Below, in pieces: positions 41,258-55,600 of a DNA stretch of 64,000 bases. Each line of letters starts with the position of its first letter. Positions within the stretch are counted from its first letter, which is position 1. The stretch covers positions 248,001 to 312,000 of the forward strand of contig NW_019774936.1 in assembly GCF_001039355.2 (NCBI RefSeq), written 5' to 3'. Under the pieces are notes generated by a model. That model saw only the letters and a program-made list of their open reading frames with translations. It ran no database searches and had not been told where the DNA came from. Made by a program: the position numbers and the translations under genes. Origin of the DNA: Lingula anatina (Eukaryota > Brachiopoda > Lingulata > Lingulida > Lingulidae).

Positions 41258-44200
41258 TCAGTAAATGGAGGGAGTTTGAAGTTCAGCAGGATTTGAACAA
41301 AGGCCACTGTCTTGTTTTATTAAATCATCTGATTGCACATTTTCTTTGATGTCAGAGTTTTCTCGTTTCATATGATCAAGGCTGGCTGGATTTACTTGTT
41401 CACAGTTTACTGCATCCTGTCTCTTATTACATTCACTTGTCTGGTAATCAATGCTCTCCAGTACGTTGCTGGAGGAATTAACCTTGTTGTCAAGATGATC
41501 AGTCTTGTTGTCAAGGTGATCAGTCTTGTTGTCAAGGTGAACAGAATCATTTTCATGATCAGAAATAGTTGTTTGGTAGACTAAATAATTTTCATGGCAC
41601 TCTGATTCAAGGAGGTCCAAACAGTTGTCATGGCACTTCGGATTGTTGTCATAGTGATCTGACTTGTTGTCATGGTGATCTGGCTTGTTGCCATGGGTAT
41701 CTAAACTGGATGCAGATAGCCCATCCTGTCCCCCATCCTCTTGACTTATTTGCTGGCTTTGTTCCACTTGTCCTCCATGTGAGCAATTTAATGAACCATC
41801 ATTCCCATTAGTCCGTAGTCCAGGATAAGAATTAGCCTCTTCCTCAACATCATCCCATGAAGAAAAAGACTCTCTAAGTTGAGCATTTTGCTCCCTCATC
41901 CTTGTACCCTCAACAAGTGGACTGCTAACAGAAATGTCATCAAAAGTCAAACTGGACTGAGCCAAGCTGCCACTCAAATTGTCTACACCCTGACTTTTTG
42001 TCATGTCGTCTAATTCATAATCTTTCCTCACCCGGTCTTTGCATTCATCACTCACACCTAAACCAAGCTCAACATCTCCAGTTAACTTATCTTCAAATTC
42101 AGCCTGTATCACTGGCTTGCTTTTATCTCGAGTCTCCACGTGTTTTAACCTGCCGATATCAAAGTGCTGAATTTCCAGTTGCTGGGTAAGGTGTTTGTCG
42201 AATCGTGGAAGGCTTTTGTCCAATGTGACGGTGTGTCTGAGACTGGCCCTAGGATTGAAGGTACGAATGGATCCCACGAGATTTTGAAGGCGTTTTAAGT
42301 CCTGTTCTTCGAATGCAGAAAAAAGATCATGCATGCTTGATTTTTTATTTACAGCAGCTGGAACAAAAGAGAAAATAAAAATACAAATAAACAGAAAGTT
42401 CATTACATTTTTCAGGTAACATAAGATTTAATGCAACACCTTTCGTCAACATTGTCATTGATGGATTTTTCTTTGTGATTTGATGTTTTTTTGAAATTGT
42501 GGGGTGGAGGCCATAATGAGCATATTGTTTAGAGGCTTACCACAACATTTCGTACTTTAACTCTCTCTAATACAATACAGATAATTAGCTTTGGTAGTCG
42601 TAGAAAGCATTTTTTAAAATATGTATGTTATAATACTGTAAATTAGTTATAATGGTTTGGAATAAAAATAAAAGTGTAATAAAATCAATGAGATATGCCA
42701 GATATGCACCTCTCACTGTACTCTGACCATGAGGCCTCCTCTTTTCTTTCTCAGGACTAGGTTGGACGTCCTCTTGAGGGAGGTCTGGCACCTTGCTATA
42801 AGCTTCATCCAGCAACATAATCACCTTGTCATGCTGGAAGACAGATCAAAACAATGGAAATCTCACACAAAACACATTCAGCCAACTACATTCAAAAGTT
42901 TGATTCAGCTGTACTGAACTGTTCCCAAATCAATGTACCAGTAGTGCTCGTCTTGGCTACTGAAGCCACTTTTCTACATTAACCATTTTTGAAACTTTTC
43001 AAATAATGAAATACTTGGCACTAATGATATATGGCCACTTGTAACAGGATACAGCTGTGTGATGAATATTTACATTTTGGGCCAAATGTTTCAAAAATAA
43101 TTCATGACAAATGGTAATGATGTATGTGAAACCCTTTGACTTTAACATATCCAATCTGGATCAATCAGTAAATCTAACAGTATAGCAAATGGGCATCAGC
43201 CTGTGTTCCTGCCTATTACTTTACCTTGGCTAACTGTATGGGAGAGATCTTCTTGTTGTTCTTGGCCCTGACGGAGGAGCCGTGGATCAGCAGCAGTTGG
43301 ACCAGGTTCAGGTCATTCCTCTTGGCAGCCGTGTGTAGTGGCGTGTTCCCCTGGTGGTCTGTAAGGTCAACTGAGGCACCATGCTATAAAACAACAATAA
43401 CAGTGAAATTAACTGAGGCACCATGCTTTAACACAACAATAACAGTGAAATCAACTGAGGCACCTTGCTATAACACAACAATAACAGTGAAATTAACTGA
43501 GGCGCCATGCTATAACACAACAATAACAGTGAAATTAACTGAGGCACCATGCTATAACACAACAATAACAGTGAAATCAGCTGAGGCACCATGCTATAAC
43601 ACAACAATAACAGTGAGGTCAAGTGAGGCACCATGCTATAACACAACAATAACAGTGAAATCAACTGAGGCACCATGCTATAAAAATATAACACAGAGGT
43701 CAACAAGAAGAAACATGCTGTAAAACAACAATAACGTCAAGGTCAAATGAGGAACCAAGCTATAAAATCACAACACCAAAGTCAACTAAAGAAACATGCT
43801 GTAAAACTATGATAACAGCAAGGTCAACAGAGGCACCAAGCTTTAAAATTACAATAACAGCAAGGTCAACTGAGGCACCACGCTTTAACCTTACAATAAC
43901 AGCAAGGTCAACAGAGGCATCATGCTTTAACACTACAATAAAAGTAAGGTCAACAGAGGCACTTTGATATAACAACAATAACATTAAAGTCATTTGATAC
44001 ACCAAGCCATAACACTACAAATATAGCTTGACTCTACTCTATTTAACATTTTCCTTAGCAAAACAAAAAACATTATAAAATGTTTTCCCCAGACAGAAAA
44101 TATAGTTTAATTTGTCCCTAAACTATTTACCTGTAGCAGCACTGAGGCAGCCCTGGGGTTACCCTGGAAACAGCACATATGGAGCGGGGTCACTCCATTG

Positions 44201-47200
44201 ACATTCTTGGCATTAATTTTAGCCCCATGATCCAGGAGGAGTTCTACAGCCTGCAGGAGAAAAATAAACCACAAGCTGAATTTCAATTTCAATTCAGTAT
44301 CTTAAAACTGTGATGGTATTACTTGCCACTGAATTTCACACACTAAACTGACACTAATGACTTATAAAGTACAAAATAAATGAATAAGGTTTATCCACAT
44401 TTATGACCATCAGAATGATTGAATTTTTGACAAGTTCACCAACCTCAGCCTGGTCATACTGGCAAGCTAGGTGCAATGGCGTCCACTGAGACACCTTGCT
44501 CCGTGCGTTCACGTTGGCACCTCGTTTTATGAACAGCATAATCAGATCCTTGAACCCGTAACGAGAGGCAACATGCAATGGCGCATAACCATCCACATTA
44601 CTCATGTTCACAGTCACGTCTGTCCTTGGTGTTGTGAGCTGAGAGATGAGAAAGAAAAGACATAAAATGATTTTGATTGTTAAATTGGAAATTTCTGCTA
44701 AAATATATTGAAATATATTAAACATAGAAATCTAAATTAATGAAATAAATGTTTAGATTTTTGTACTGTTTCAGAAAGAGTGCAATGTGCTCTATGTCTA
44801 GCAAACCAAAAAATAATGCCAGCAAAATTTGTTTGAATACAGAACCTTGTTGAAGTCTCTTTAGACTCTGTTAACATCTCAGAGGATATAATTTCTACTC
44901 AATGGTGGACTCTTGTTTCAATATGTCTTCAATATGTCTTGTGCATGGGTAATAAGATAATTAGAGAGTTTCAGACAGTAAATGCCAGCAAACTGTCATT
45001 TTGTTCTGTTTTGCATGTCAACATACAGTTAAAAGAATCATATGAGAATTTTTTTCGGGATCTTTATTTTTCAGTGCAGCAATGCTATTGGCAAAAGAAA
45101 TAGCACATATTCAGAAAACATTATAAAATATGATTTTTAAGGAGTTAAATTCAAAATAAGTGAGCTTGTCAGCTTGAACCTTACCATCTGAACTGGCATA
45201 CACTTGTCACACTGACAGAGAGGATGGCACAAAGTTCTCTTGGTCATATCAATGTCCATTTCTTCTTCCAGGTCATCTGTCCATCCCAGTATAAACTTAA
45301 CCTTGGAAAATAGAAGACTGGATTACTGCAATGTGAACAAACTGATCCATTCAGTTTCAGTCAAATAAAGAATGAAAATTAATTCTCAGACAGGAGATTC
45401 ACACAGATGGTATCCCCAAAACTTCATCAATATATAAACCTTAAAAATATAACAAATGTTGGAAGCTCATACCATCAGTACAAGGGTGTTCAGTAAGAGA
45501 ATATAATTTTTTTATTCTTTACAATGTATGCAAATTATCTCTTTAACAAGAAACACATGTAATGTTCCAGAGACAGCTTTGACTAAGGCAACATGACCCT
45601 GCTCCAATGGTAAAAATTACAATTACAAATTTAAACTGCCTGTTCAAGTAAAAAATAACAGAAACAGCAGTATCTGCATGATTATGTGATATAAAATAAT
45701 AACTTTAACTGAGCGAAAAAATGTGTATTGTCACAAAAATTCTCTCCAGTTATTACAGACAAAAAACAGCGTACCATCTCAATGTCATTCCTGGCAACCG
45801 TTTTCAACAATTTATCAATTTTCTTATAATCTTTCTTGTCCACCAGGGACTGGCTGACCACCTTGATGGGCAGACTGGGTTCCTGGCTGTTAAAATGTCT
45901 GCTAAGTCCTGGGCCAGACTCAAACTGCTTCTTGAAGCTGTGCTTTCTTGGTCCCAGGGAATCCTATAAATGAGTGAACATCATTGAGTAAAGGTGTCCA
46001 AGATCCAAGACGGCTTAAATTTGGGACATCTTTATTCATGGAAATGATGTGCCAGATTTTGGGCATCTTATCTAAGCACATTCTTGCAAAAAAAATACCT
46101 AAGACTGCAAGAGCAAAGTGCTTTTCAAGAAGTAGTTTGATTTTACCATTTGTTTTGATACAAAAAGTTGTATTTTTTAAATTTAGAACAGGGTTATAAT
46201 ACTGGTATTCAACCAATTAGCATCTTTCAAATTACTTTTAAATAATCAATCAATAATAAATATATATCAACATAAACTTGATTTTAAAAAATTGAAAAAA
46301 AAATTAATTAATTAATTAATATGAAAACAACCAGACATTACATACCATATCACTGACTGATTCTATAGACTCTAGCATGGTATCAACAGTCTCAAAAGTT
46401 CGCATGGAAGTGTTTTCCTCTATGGCTTCTGAGAGCATCTGGGACACGCGCACATTAGAAGAGCACTGCAACGGGCTGAGGTGTTTACGATTGGTCACGG
46501 TGGGCAACGCCTCATTTTCCAGTAAAATCTTCACTATGCCCTCTGGGAAAAAATGTTTTATATTTTTAGAATGTTATAAGTAAATATCAAGATATCATTG
46601 TTTATGACTATCTATCTTCCTTTTAAGTGAGAGATTGGAGATACTTCTTGTAAACACTATAAGTCCTCCTTTTCTCTGGCAATTGCTTTCCACTGAAGCA
46701 AATTTAATGAGATTTGGTTAAATGGTAACATATTTCAAAAATGCATCATTCCCAGAGATTTGCAATCAAGTTCTAAAAGATATAAAATCTTATCAGGTAT
46801 CAAATATACTAAAATACCCTTAATTGTAAACATATGCACATGTACACCATTATTTTTTATTTAAAGTACATTACTAAGTCTGAGTATAAGCACTAGCCCC
46901 ACATCAAATATCAGCAAAATGGAAACCTGGCTCGTAAACATTTTGCAAATATGTTCAGTAACGAGTTACTAGCCACAATCACCATTTCTGCTTAAGCCCA
47001 AAAGGGGCAGTAAGCTAAAAATGTGTTTTTGGTGCAGACTGGTGACTTGTTAAACTACTTACCATAACCCCACTTGGAAGCCAGATGTAATGGCGTCTCT
47101 CCCCAGTCATTCCCAGCATTCAGATCCAGGCCTTTACTTCGACCCATGAAAATGACTGCCTTCACACACTAAAAACAAACAAACAAACATTTAGAAACTT

Positions 47201-50200
47201 TAAGATAAATTGTGCAAAGAGATAAAAAATTACAGCAATTAGTTAAAGTGAAATCTGGGTTAACGCAAACATGCCCCTTGATCAATCTTAGTTCATAATT
47301 TTAATGATTTCAACAAGCCATACAGATATTTCTTTCAATACCATTTCAAATCATTTAATCCTAATGCTGGACTTGTAAAATCCTCTCTATAAACCTTGGC
47401 TATGTAAGATTAACTAGAAGCATAATCAAATTAATTGAAATATACAAACTAATATATCTAATAATCTTTAAAAACAAACAGATTAACTACATGGCGATAA
47501 GTCAAAAAAGGACAAATAAAAATATTATCAACCTCTTCGTGTCCATTAGCAGCACAAAGATGGAGAGGAGTGTTGCCGTCATTGTCAGCAGCATTAAAGT
47601 TGGCTCCCTGATCCAGCAGTAATAACTGTTAATAAAATATAGATAATACATTACTGTGACATTTATATAAGTCTATTTTGCAATCAATACAACAACTATG
47701 AGTATATAGTTTCATACTTTTAAGGTCAGAGAGGTTGGGGTTGTCTCCTAACCACATACCACCAGCTATGTTGGATGAGATAAAGACAATATGGGGAATA
47801 TTGCTTCGTAACTCTAAATATCAGATTTTTATTACCAACAATTTTTTTAAAATACACAATACTATATATAAGTTGTTCCAACACACAGGGTAATTAATGT
47901 GAACCACTATCACATAAACTCTCAGAATTCAACTTGTGAAATGCAGTGGTAAAAGCTTGCAAAAATTCCAAATTTTTCCTATTGGCCTGATAAATGAGTC
48001 AAAGTAATGAGCATCTTATTTTCTACCCAATACTACCTAGTCTGTCCAAATGTAATATAGATTTCCATTGACCAACTTACCACAACTTTCTGATGTCCAC
48101 GCTGACAAGCTATATGAAGTGGGGTAGAACCATGGTAGTCTGTGGCGTTGACCACACCTCCCCTGTGTATCAGAACATTCATCACATGGACATTTCCACA
48201 CAGGGCAGACACATGGAGAGCTAAAGGGGAAAGGTCAAGATCATGAAAAGGCCAAGGCCATGAAATAGTCAAAATCTTAACTTCATCTTACTCCATACAT
48301 AAATATACACATATTTACTACCAGGGGACAAGCATGATGACTGCAGCCCCCTGGTGTTAGTGATAACTAGCACTGTACACCTGTGGTATCAATCATCATT
48401 AGTGTACTGTCAGTGTGCGAAGTCACATGAACCTGTGGTCAGAGGTCGTGGTTATGTGAACAGTGTTCAATCATATGAGTAAGAGTATGTATAGAGGAGG
48501 GAGGGGCAGTAAACTCATATTGTAACAAATTGTACTGTCTATAGACCCATAACTCTTACTCATCAATAAAGGGCATTTTAATGCATAACATTGTATACAT
48601 GTACCTATGAAACTTATGTCAAACTTACCTAGGTCAACAGCTGAATCACTTCATCTTGAGCCAAGTATCAATTTATATCCTTTAAAGCAGCCATCAAGAC
48701 TAAAATCATTTTTGACAAGAAAATGAGTGTGTCAGTTAACTAGAAGTACCTGTGAATCCCCTGTCATCTCTGGAATAAGCTGTGACAGCAGAGGCGTCAT
48801 TCCTGCTCCTGGCCAGCACCTGCTCACACCTGTCACATGAGCAGAGAGGGTGACACATCTGCTGCTTGGCCTCCTCTAACAGGACCTCCTTCTTGTTCAA
48901 CATCTTCTCCACCTCCTGTGTCTTTCCATCTCTCACATACTGGAATCAAATCGTTTTTGTGAATGAATAATTTCATAAGCAGATAACAAAAATTGAACAT
49001 TATGAATTCTATGAAGATTGATAAAAATCACTGAAGGCAACATAAATAACATAAGACTGAGTAAGCAGTCAACTTAAATCTTTAAACATAGCATCTACAT
49101 GCAGATCAGGGGCGGATCCAGAGATATTTTCTGACAGTCTTCCAAATTATCTTTGTTAATATGTTTTCAATTTTTGACCATCTTCCAACAGAAAATAATG
49201 GATACCCGTCAATATAAACTTTAAAATCTGACCGTCTTCCGGAAGACCCAGAAGACGGCCTAAATCCACCCCTGCAGATGTTGTTCTATTAGTGTTCAAT
49301 AATGGAATGTGTTCAATGGGTTTATCATTTTCAGTCTTAATTTCTTCTTCCTGGCTTACATTTTATCAACAATGTCTCATAGACAAAAATTTACTGAAAA
49401 CAGGACTTAGCCTTAGCCCACCTGAAATAGCTTTCCTATCATGGAATCTGCACTGTCAGCAGAGGAACAACCACTGCCACCCTGTAACTGACTTCTGGCT
49501 AAAACCAATGGCTGAAAAACAACAATTTTCCTTGAAATAAATGCCCAACTGGACCTGCTCCTATCTCTCATTTAAAAGCTTTAAAAGAGAAAATCTTAAC
49601 ACAGCTGCTGGTACCTAGCAAGAGAGATGAATATCAACCCCTGCAATGAAGGATGCAATCAACCTGCAACTGTTACAATTTTAATGGAAGGTTTTCCTCT
49701 GGAATTTGATGTAAAACATTGAAGAAGAGAGCTTTACTTTAGTAATTTTCATTATTCATACATAACCATAAAAAAATCCCAGGCGCTTTAGATACTTTAT
49801 CTTTAGTATATACTTTATGTTACTGACTGTAAATACCTACTTGAGGATTGGCTGTCCCCAGCTGCAGGCTACTGAGGGAGCCACTGTACACATGCTCTAT
49901 AGCAGCCTCTGTGGAAGCTGCATAGAAACTGGAAGGATATCAAATTATTCACATTACTGTTAGTATAGCTGGAATACATGCAGTGCAAGGATATTTATTT
50001 AGCCCAGACTTGGCAAATATTTTGGAAGTAATGCCAGTAATTTGAACATTGCCAGTTCAGATTGACCAGCAACAGTCAGTCTGAAAGTTTAAATTGAAAA
50101 TTACTTGTCATAAACTAAAAGAATGGGCAGGAAACATTGCTGACTGGTGGAGAGATACTGTAATTAAGAAAACTTACCCATATTCATCATCATTATTTGC

Positions 50201-52572
50201 TTTTGAAAACCTAAATTTCAGCATATAAGTAAGGTGAGCAAACCTGAAAATTAAAATAATTGAGAATATTGAAAATAGTTATGAAAGAAAGCCTGTCAAA
50301 TTAGTTTTATTTCTTTTTACAGAACTCTATTTCCATCCAAATAAATGTCAAACATTTCGTTTGCTCTTCCATTATATTTATCTTTAAAGGAGTTCAGTCC
50401 CATTTGCAGTTTCAACATTTAATTCAAATTCATAATTCATGCACATAAGTGATTTACCATATTTACATCTTTAAAATGCTCTGATCTAAGATGGTAAAAG
50501 CTCATGACAGAAAGCAATTTCTAATTCTCATTTTATATATTTCAGCTGAACACATTATTACTTATTATCAAATAAAGGAATATAAAGAGCAGATGTACCA
50601 GTTAGGAATCTCGGACTTGACCACCAAGAAGACCAGTATAGGCAAGAGGTCATCTGTGGTCAGTAGGGCAGACTGTTCTTCTGGAAGGTCAATAATGGAC
50701 ATTAACTTTCATGTTAACTTCAAGTATAACACCATAGTAAAAACACATACTGATGAGTGCCAAATTAGAATTGACAAAACTGGAGAATACTTTTTTCACA
50801 TAATGTTTGCAGCAAACTATAATATTTTTCTTTTTAATAGTTGTTAGTATAAAGTCTATTGGTCATTTATGTTATTTAATGCACGCGCACGCACACACGC
50901 ACGTATGCACACACACACACTCTCAACCACAAAGATTGGAAAGCAACCTCTATGTAATCTTAGGTTATTCTTTTCATCTCCATTCAAAATAGGTCTTTTT
51001 TTATGGACCACCCTGCATATCAATAACCACCCATAAGCTTACCCTGTGTCTGTTTTGTATGCCATCTCCTGGGAGGCTGCATCAATATGGTGACCACCTT
51101 CTTGATACAGTTCAGTTTGCCAAGAGGGGTGCTGTACCTGTTCAATGTCTGCAGCTCCTTCTTGGCTTTTGGAATGTTTTCACTGGAACAACAACACAAT
51201 GACTGTCTAATTTCTTTCACCATGCACCACCAAAGAAAAATTCTTATCATTTATTATCTTATTACATATATTTCATTACCAAAAATCATCAAAATATACA
51301 AATACTGAGGAGTTTATGTATCATAAAAGTTTGCACTTTGAAACTATAAAGCTGATATTAATCAATACCCGTACATCACCTTTACTATTTCATGTAACAT
51401 AACTAAATGTATTTTTATTAACTACTAGTAATTGCATGTACCATGTGGACTATTATGATAAATGCTACTATAATTACAACTTCCAAGATAATGCTATTTA
51501 CAAAATTAGCTTATTCTTTCCCATTTGACAATGACAGTACCCTACCGAAACTCTGCCCGTACTCCCAGGTCCCTCAGCTGCAGCTCGGCCAGGTTCCTGT
51601 TGATCTTGTTGAGCTTGGCGTCCTCAGAGGCCCTGCACACAGATATCCCCTTGAAGATCTTCTTGTAGATCCCATGCATCACATAGGTCTGGAAACAAAC
51701 AGGGGGGAAATGTGAGTGAGATCTGTATCATTGGTCTCGTGACAAAATAACTATCCAAACTTAATGTGTAAACATTTAGGCAACTTTAAATTCTTTAAAC
51801 TGTTAGTGGAAAATAAAAATCTGGAAGTTGAACTGGCAATGTTAGAGATTAACTTTGTCTGAAAGAAAAGGAAATTAAATTATTATAAGAACAGATTAAT
51901 GTCCAGGTGCATAAATACAATACCTATATACTTATTTTTCTTCATATTTTCAGAAGACCTTTATATCTAATTTTGTGTTTTTAAAATTGGATCAGCAATT
52001 GTACAGCAATTGTAATTTTTGATCATCAAACATTATATTTCTATTATAATTTCTATGACCAGTTTTTCAACATACCTCTACTGCTACCTTGATACAGTCA
52101 AGATAGGCCTTGTTATGTCTGGCACTTCTTTTCTGAAATGTGTAGAAACCACATAGACATTAACAATGTCATTCCAAAAGAGAACCTGTTTACTGTTTAT
52201 AAAATATATATTTGTCAGTTTTCTGAACCTATGAAGAATTACACATTTAAACAATAGGATTTCTGGATAGAAATTGACCCTAAAAGATGCAACCAGACAA
52301 AGGTTACTCCCATGAAAAAAGGAAAGGAGATAAAGATGGCATTATGATTCTTTTTACCTAAAAATGGTATAATAACATGGTCAATTGCCGGATTACTGTA
52401 AAACTTGTAACTTAGATGAAAACGAGTTGGAGAGCTAGAATGCTCAAATCTGTGATCTGACACAAGCAAACTTACCAAGTGGTTGTCCTTTAGAACTGTC
52501 TGCATAGCTCTGGTGAACAGGGCATTGGCAGCATCCTGCAATATACAGTGTTATAATTCTATCACTTTGATA

Positions 52573-52606
<34 letters not shown>

Positions 52607-55600
52607 CGTGCATGCATGCATGCGTGAGTGTGCATGCCAGTGTACACACCTGCATGCCTGTAAACATGTGACTTGTACATACATATCCTTTCAAGTAAGT
52701 CCATGTTATTTAAAGGTAAATGTGTGTTCACTATATCCCCACTTCACACCATTTTAACAAGGCCGATTTCATTTCAGTTTAATATTCCAAGACTGAAAGA
52801 AAGTGGGGGCCACACCTACCACATAGTGGACTAAGGATTTCCCATCTAGCCTGTCATAGGATTCATTGAACAACTGGATAATATGGTCCAACTGCTTCTG
52901 GGTCTTGTTGTTGGCTAAAATAATAAAACCAAATTAATTTCTTTTAACATCCAGTATTTACAACATATCATCTACACTTTTATTTAATTACTCCTAATTC
53001 CAGTGCATGCAATCATCATGATAACAATTACTTAGTCTAAGAGTAACTTTAAAAGCAACTCATAAAGATACTGGTAGATGAACATTTATTGTTTTCTTTA
53101 ATAAAATCACCAACTTAAAGCTAAGTTTCAAAATGAAAGAATGTTGAAATGGAGAACATGTAACTATTTTAAACAAATAAAGAATGTCATGGGATCAAAT
53201 CCCTCAATTGGTTCTCTGTTCAAATCCTGACCTGCGTGGCCCCATAGCAGCTCTAGGCAGTCTTCAAATGTCTGGAGAACCACCACAGGGACATCTGGCA
53301 CTGACTCTCCTGAGATATAAAGGAATCTTTTTATTTCATTTTATTATTTTTTGTTTGCACTAGCCTAGTCTATATTTTCATGGTGTGTGTAACAGTACAG
53401 TTAGAGCACTTGATGGTTCACATTGAAGATTATAAAAAATTTATAGAACAGAAATATTGTTAAATAAAAAACATTTATTGTAATAAAAGAAAAATATTTT
53501 CATTCAGTTGCTCATGGAATTTTTTACTTTTTAAATTTCAATTCATAAATATTGATACATATTAATGCATGTCAACTTAACCTGACAAAAACAATTACAT
53601 AATTTATATGGATCACTACAAGGCCTTTTTCTTACAGACATATATAAGGTTAACAGTGTTATTTTTGCCTACATCATGCAGCAGTCAGAACATACCGGTA
53701 TTTGTAAATAACTTAACTGTGAAAAATAAATTCAAACCTCACCTGAAGAATGCAAGTCTAGAATAATTAACAAAGAGGCAAGTCCCAGCCCTTAAGCAAT
53801 AAGTTATTGAAAATAAATAGACTAGTTCAGAGTGTACATATAAATTAATTATTTATACTTTGAAGACAAAATGGCCTCCTTTTAAAACCACTGACAACTA
53901 AAAAGTAAAGTAATACAAATTTTCCTATCACACCTGTTCCTGTGAAAAGTAAAGGAAGAAAGAAATGCCAATCTTAACATGTGGAGATTATATCTTTTAT
54001 AAGCAAGTATGTGAAAGTGCTTAAAAAATATGTATACATAATTATGTTGTTTTTTTATGCCTGTTCCTGCGTGTATTAGCTTAGACCCATGGTTAATGTA
54101 TAATGACTGGTCCAAGGTATTACACAGAGTTTGAAACACTTGTCCTTGGCAGAAATGCAAAATCATCCCTTATTCATACTTTTGGGTGAAAAATAATGGT
54201 ATTGGAGTATAGGATTTAGGAAAGAGGTTGGAAACAGGTTACAATGGCCTTCAAGGGTTAGCGTCACAGTGACAGACATCTACTTTTTAATATTGTCTGG
54301 AAATCAAATTAATGTTCATAAATACTTAAACTGATAGAATAAAACTGTAGCTATTCAAATATTTAACATGTTTTTATAATCTGTTTTCGGGTCTGGGGGA
54401 GGGCACCCTGTGCTTCAGAGATAACTTGAAATTTACCCCTACACTATACCATACCCTTGCCATTTCAAGTTACTAGTATGGTAAAGTGTACAAGTAAGTT
54501 TCAAGTTATCTCTGAAGCTCAGGGTGGGAGAGGGGGATAAAAAAAAGTAAATTGCATTTTTTGATAGTTTTAAGAATTCAACAGTGTCTACTATTTGTTT
54601 TTTCATATATAATCCTCTCCACATCTTTCAAAATTCAAGGTGGTTTTCTATGCTGTGCCTTAACCTGATAGAATTGAGACGGTGTATGGAAATAAGATAT
54701 TCAGAGAAATAGCAGAGGACATGTGCAACAGATCAATATGGATGAGGGCTTTCTTCTTGAAAGAGGATAATAAAATTAATAACGGCTAAATTAGCTGTTG
54801 CTAATTATACTCCTGCATAATACAGTAGTATACGTTGCTTCTGCACGATACAAGTTATTGCATATGCTGTTTTCTTTTCCAGAAAGCAAATCTCACCAAA
54901 TTTCGAATTTGTTCCCTTTGGTTTGGCTGAAATTAAATATTAAGCAACTAGATATCATAACTACTGAACAGATATAAGCTGGTCCATTAAGTTTCATAAT
55001 TTAATTTCTTATACATTACTTAATACTCTTTACAGTATCCCAAAAAGTATAGACTGATCTTCAGGAGACTAATTTATTTAGAGTAAGGTCAGCCTATCAT
55101 TGAGTTTGTCTAACAACTGTATAATTTTAATTAAAACAAAAAAATAAAATAATAAGAAGAAAGAAAGAAAAAAAGGAGTAAAAAAAGAAAAAAATCAAAT
55201 AACCTTTCCTACACCTTGCTAACAATATTAGTACATTTTGCTGAACAACATGTTTAATTTGCAGACCTCTGTGCCTAAAAATAATTTCCAATTGTTTTCT
55301 GTGCTTAAAGATAACTTGTACTACAGTATTCTTACCGTTCCCTCCCTCTAAGGCTATATCTATGCACAGCACCCTGAAACTCTCATCATGATCATTGAAG
55401 TAGGTTTCTTCAAACAAAATATGGGCCTAAAAATAACAAACAATTAACAAAACTTACTGCAAATGAAAAATAACAATCATAAATGAATTTACTGACATTT
55501 TCACTGAGGCACTGACAGTAGATTGTTCACAACTTTGGGGCATACTCAACATTTTAGGCAGTATACTTCTAACAGCAATTTTTGCAGAAAACTCAGCATT

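Noticed and set aside
43428-44005. Open frames reading repeated LLLLCYSMVPQLIS or GASVDLAVIV units
   Set aside because: These are translations of the 42-bp intronic minisatellite. The proximal units have an in-frame TAG before the true exon, so they are not a repeat protein.
51043-51182. Apparent frameshift in ANKRD27, where another frame (SQEMAYKTDT) looks closer to the human sequence
   Set aside because: The next exon (50599-50680) joins in phase to the original frame and restores the conserved TDDLL...KSEIPNW block, so no frameshift is needed.
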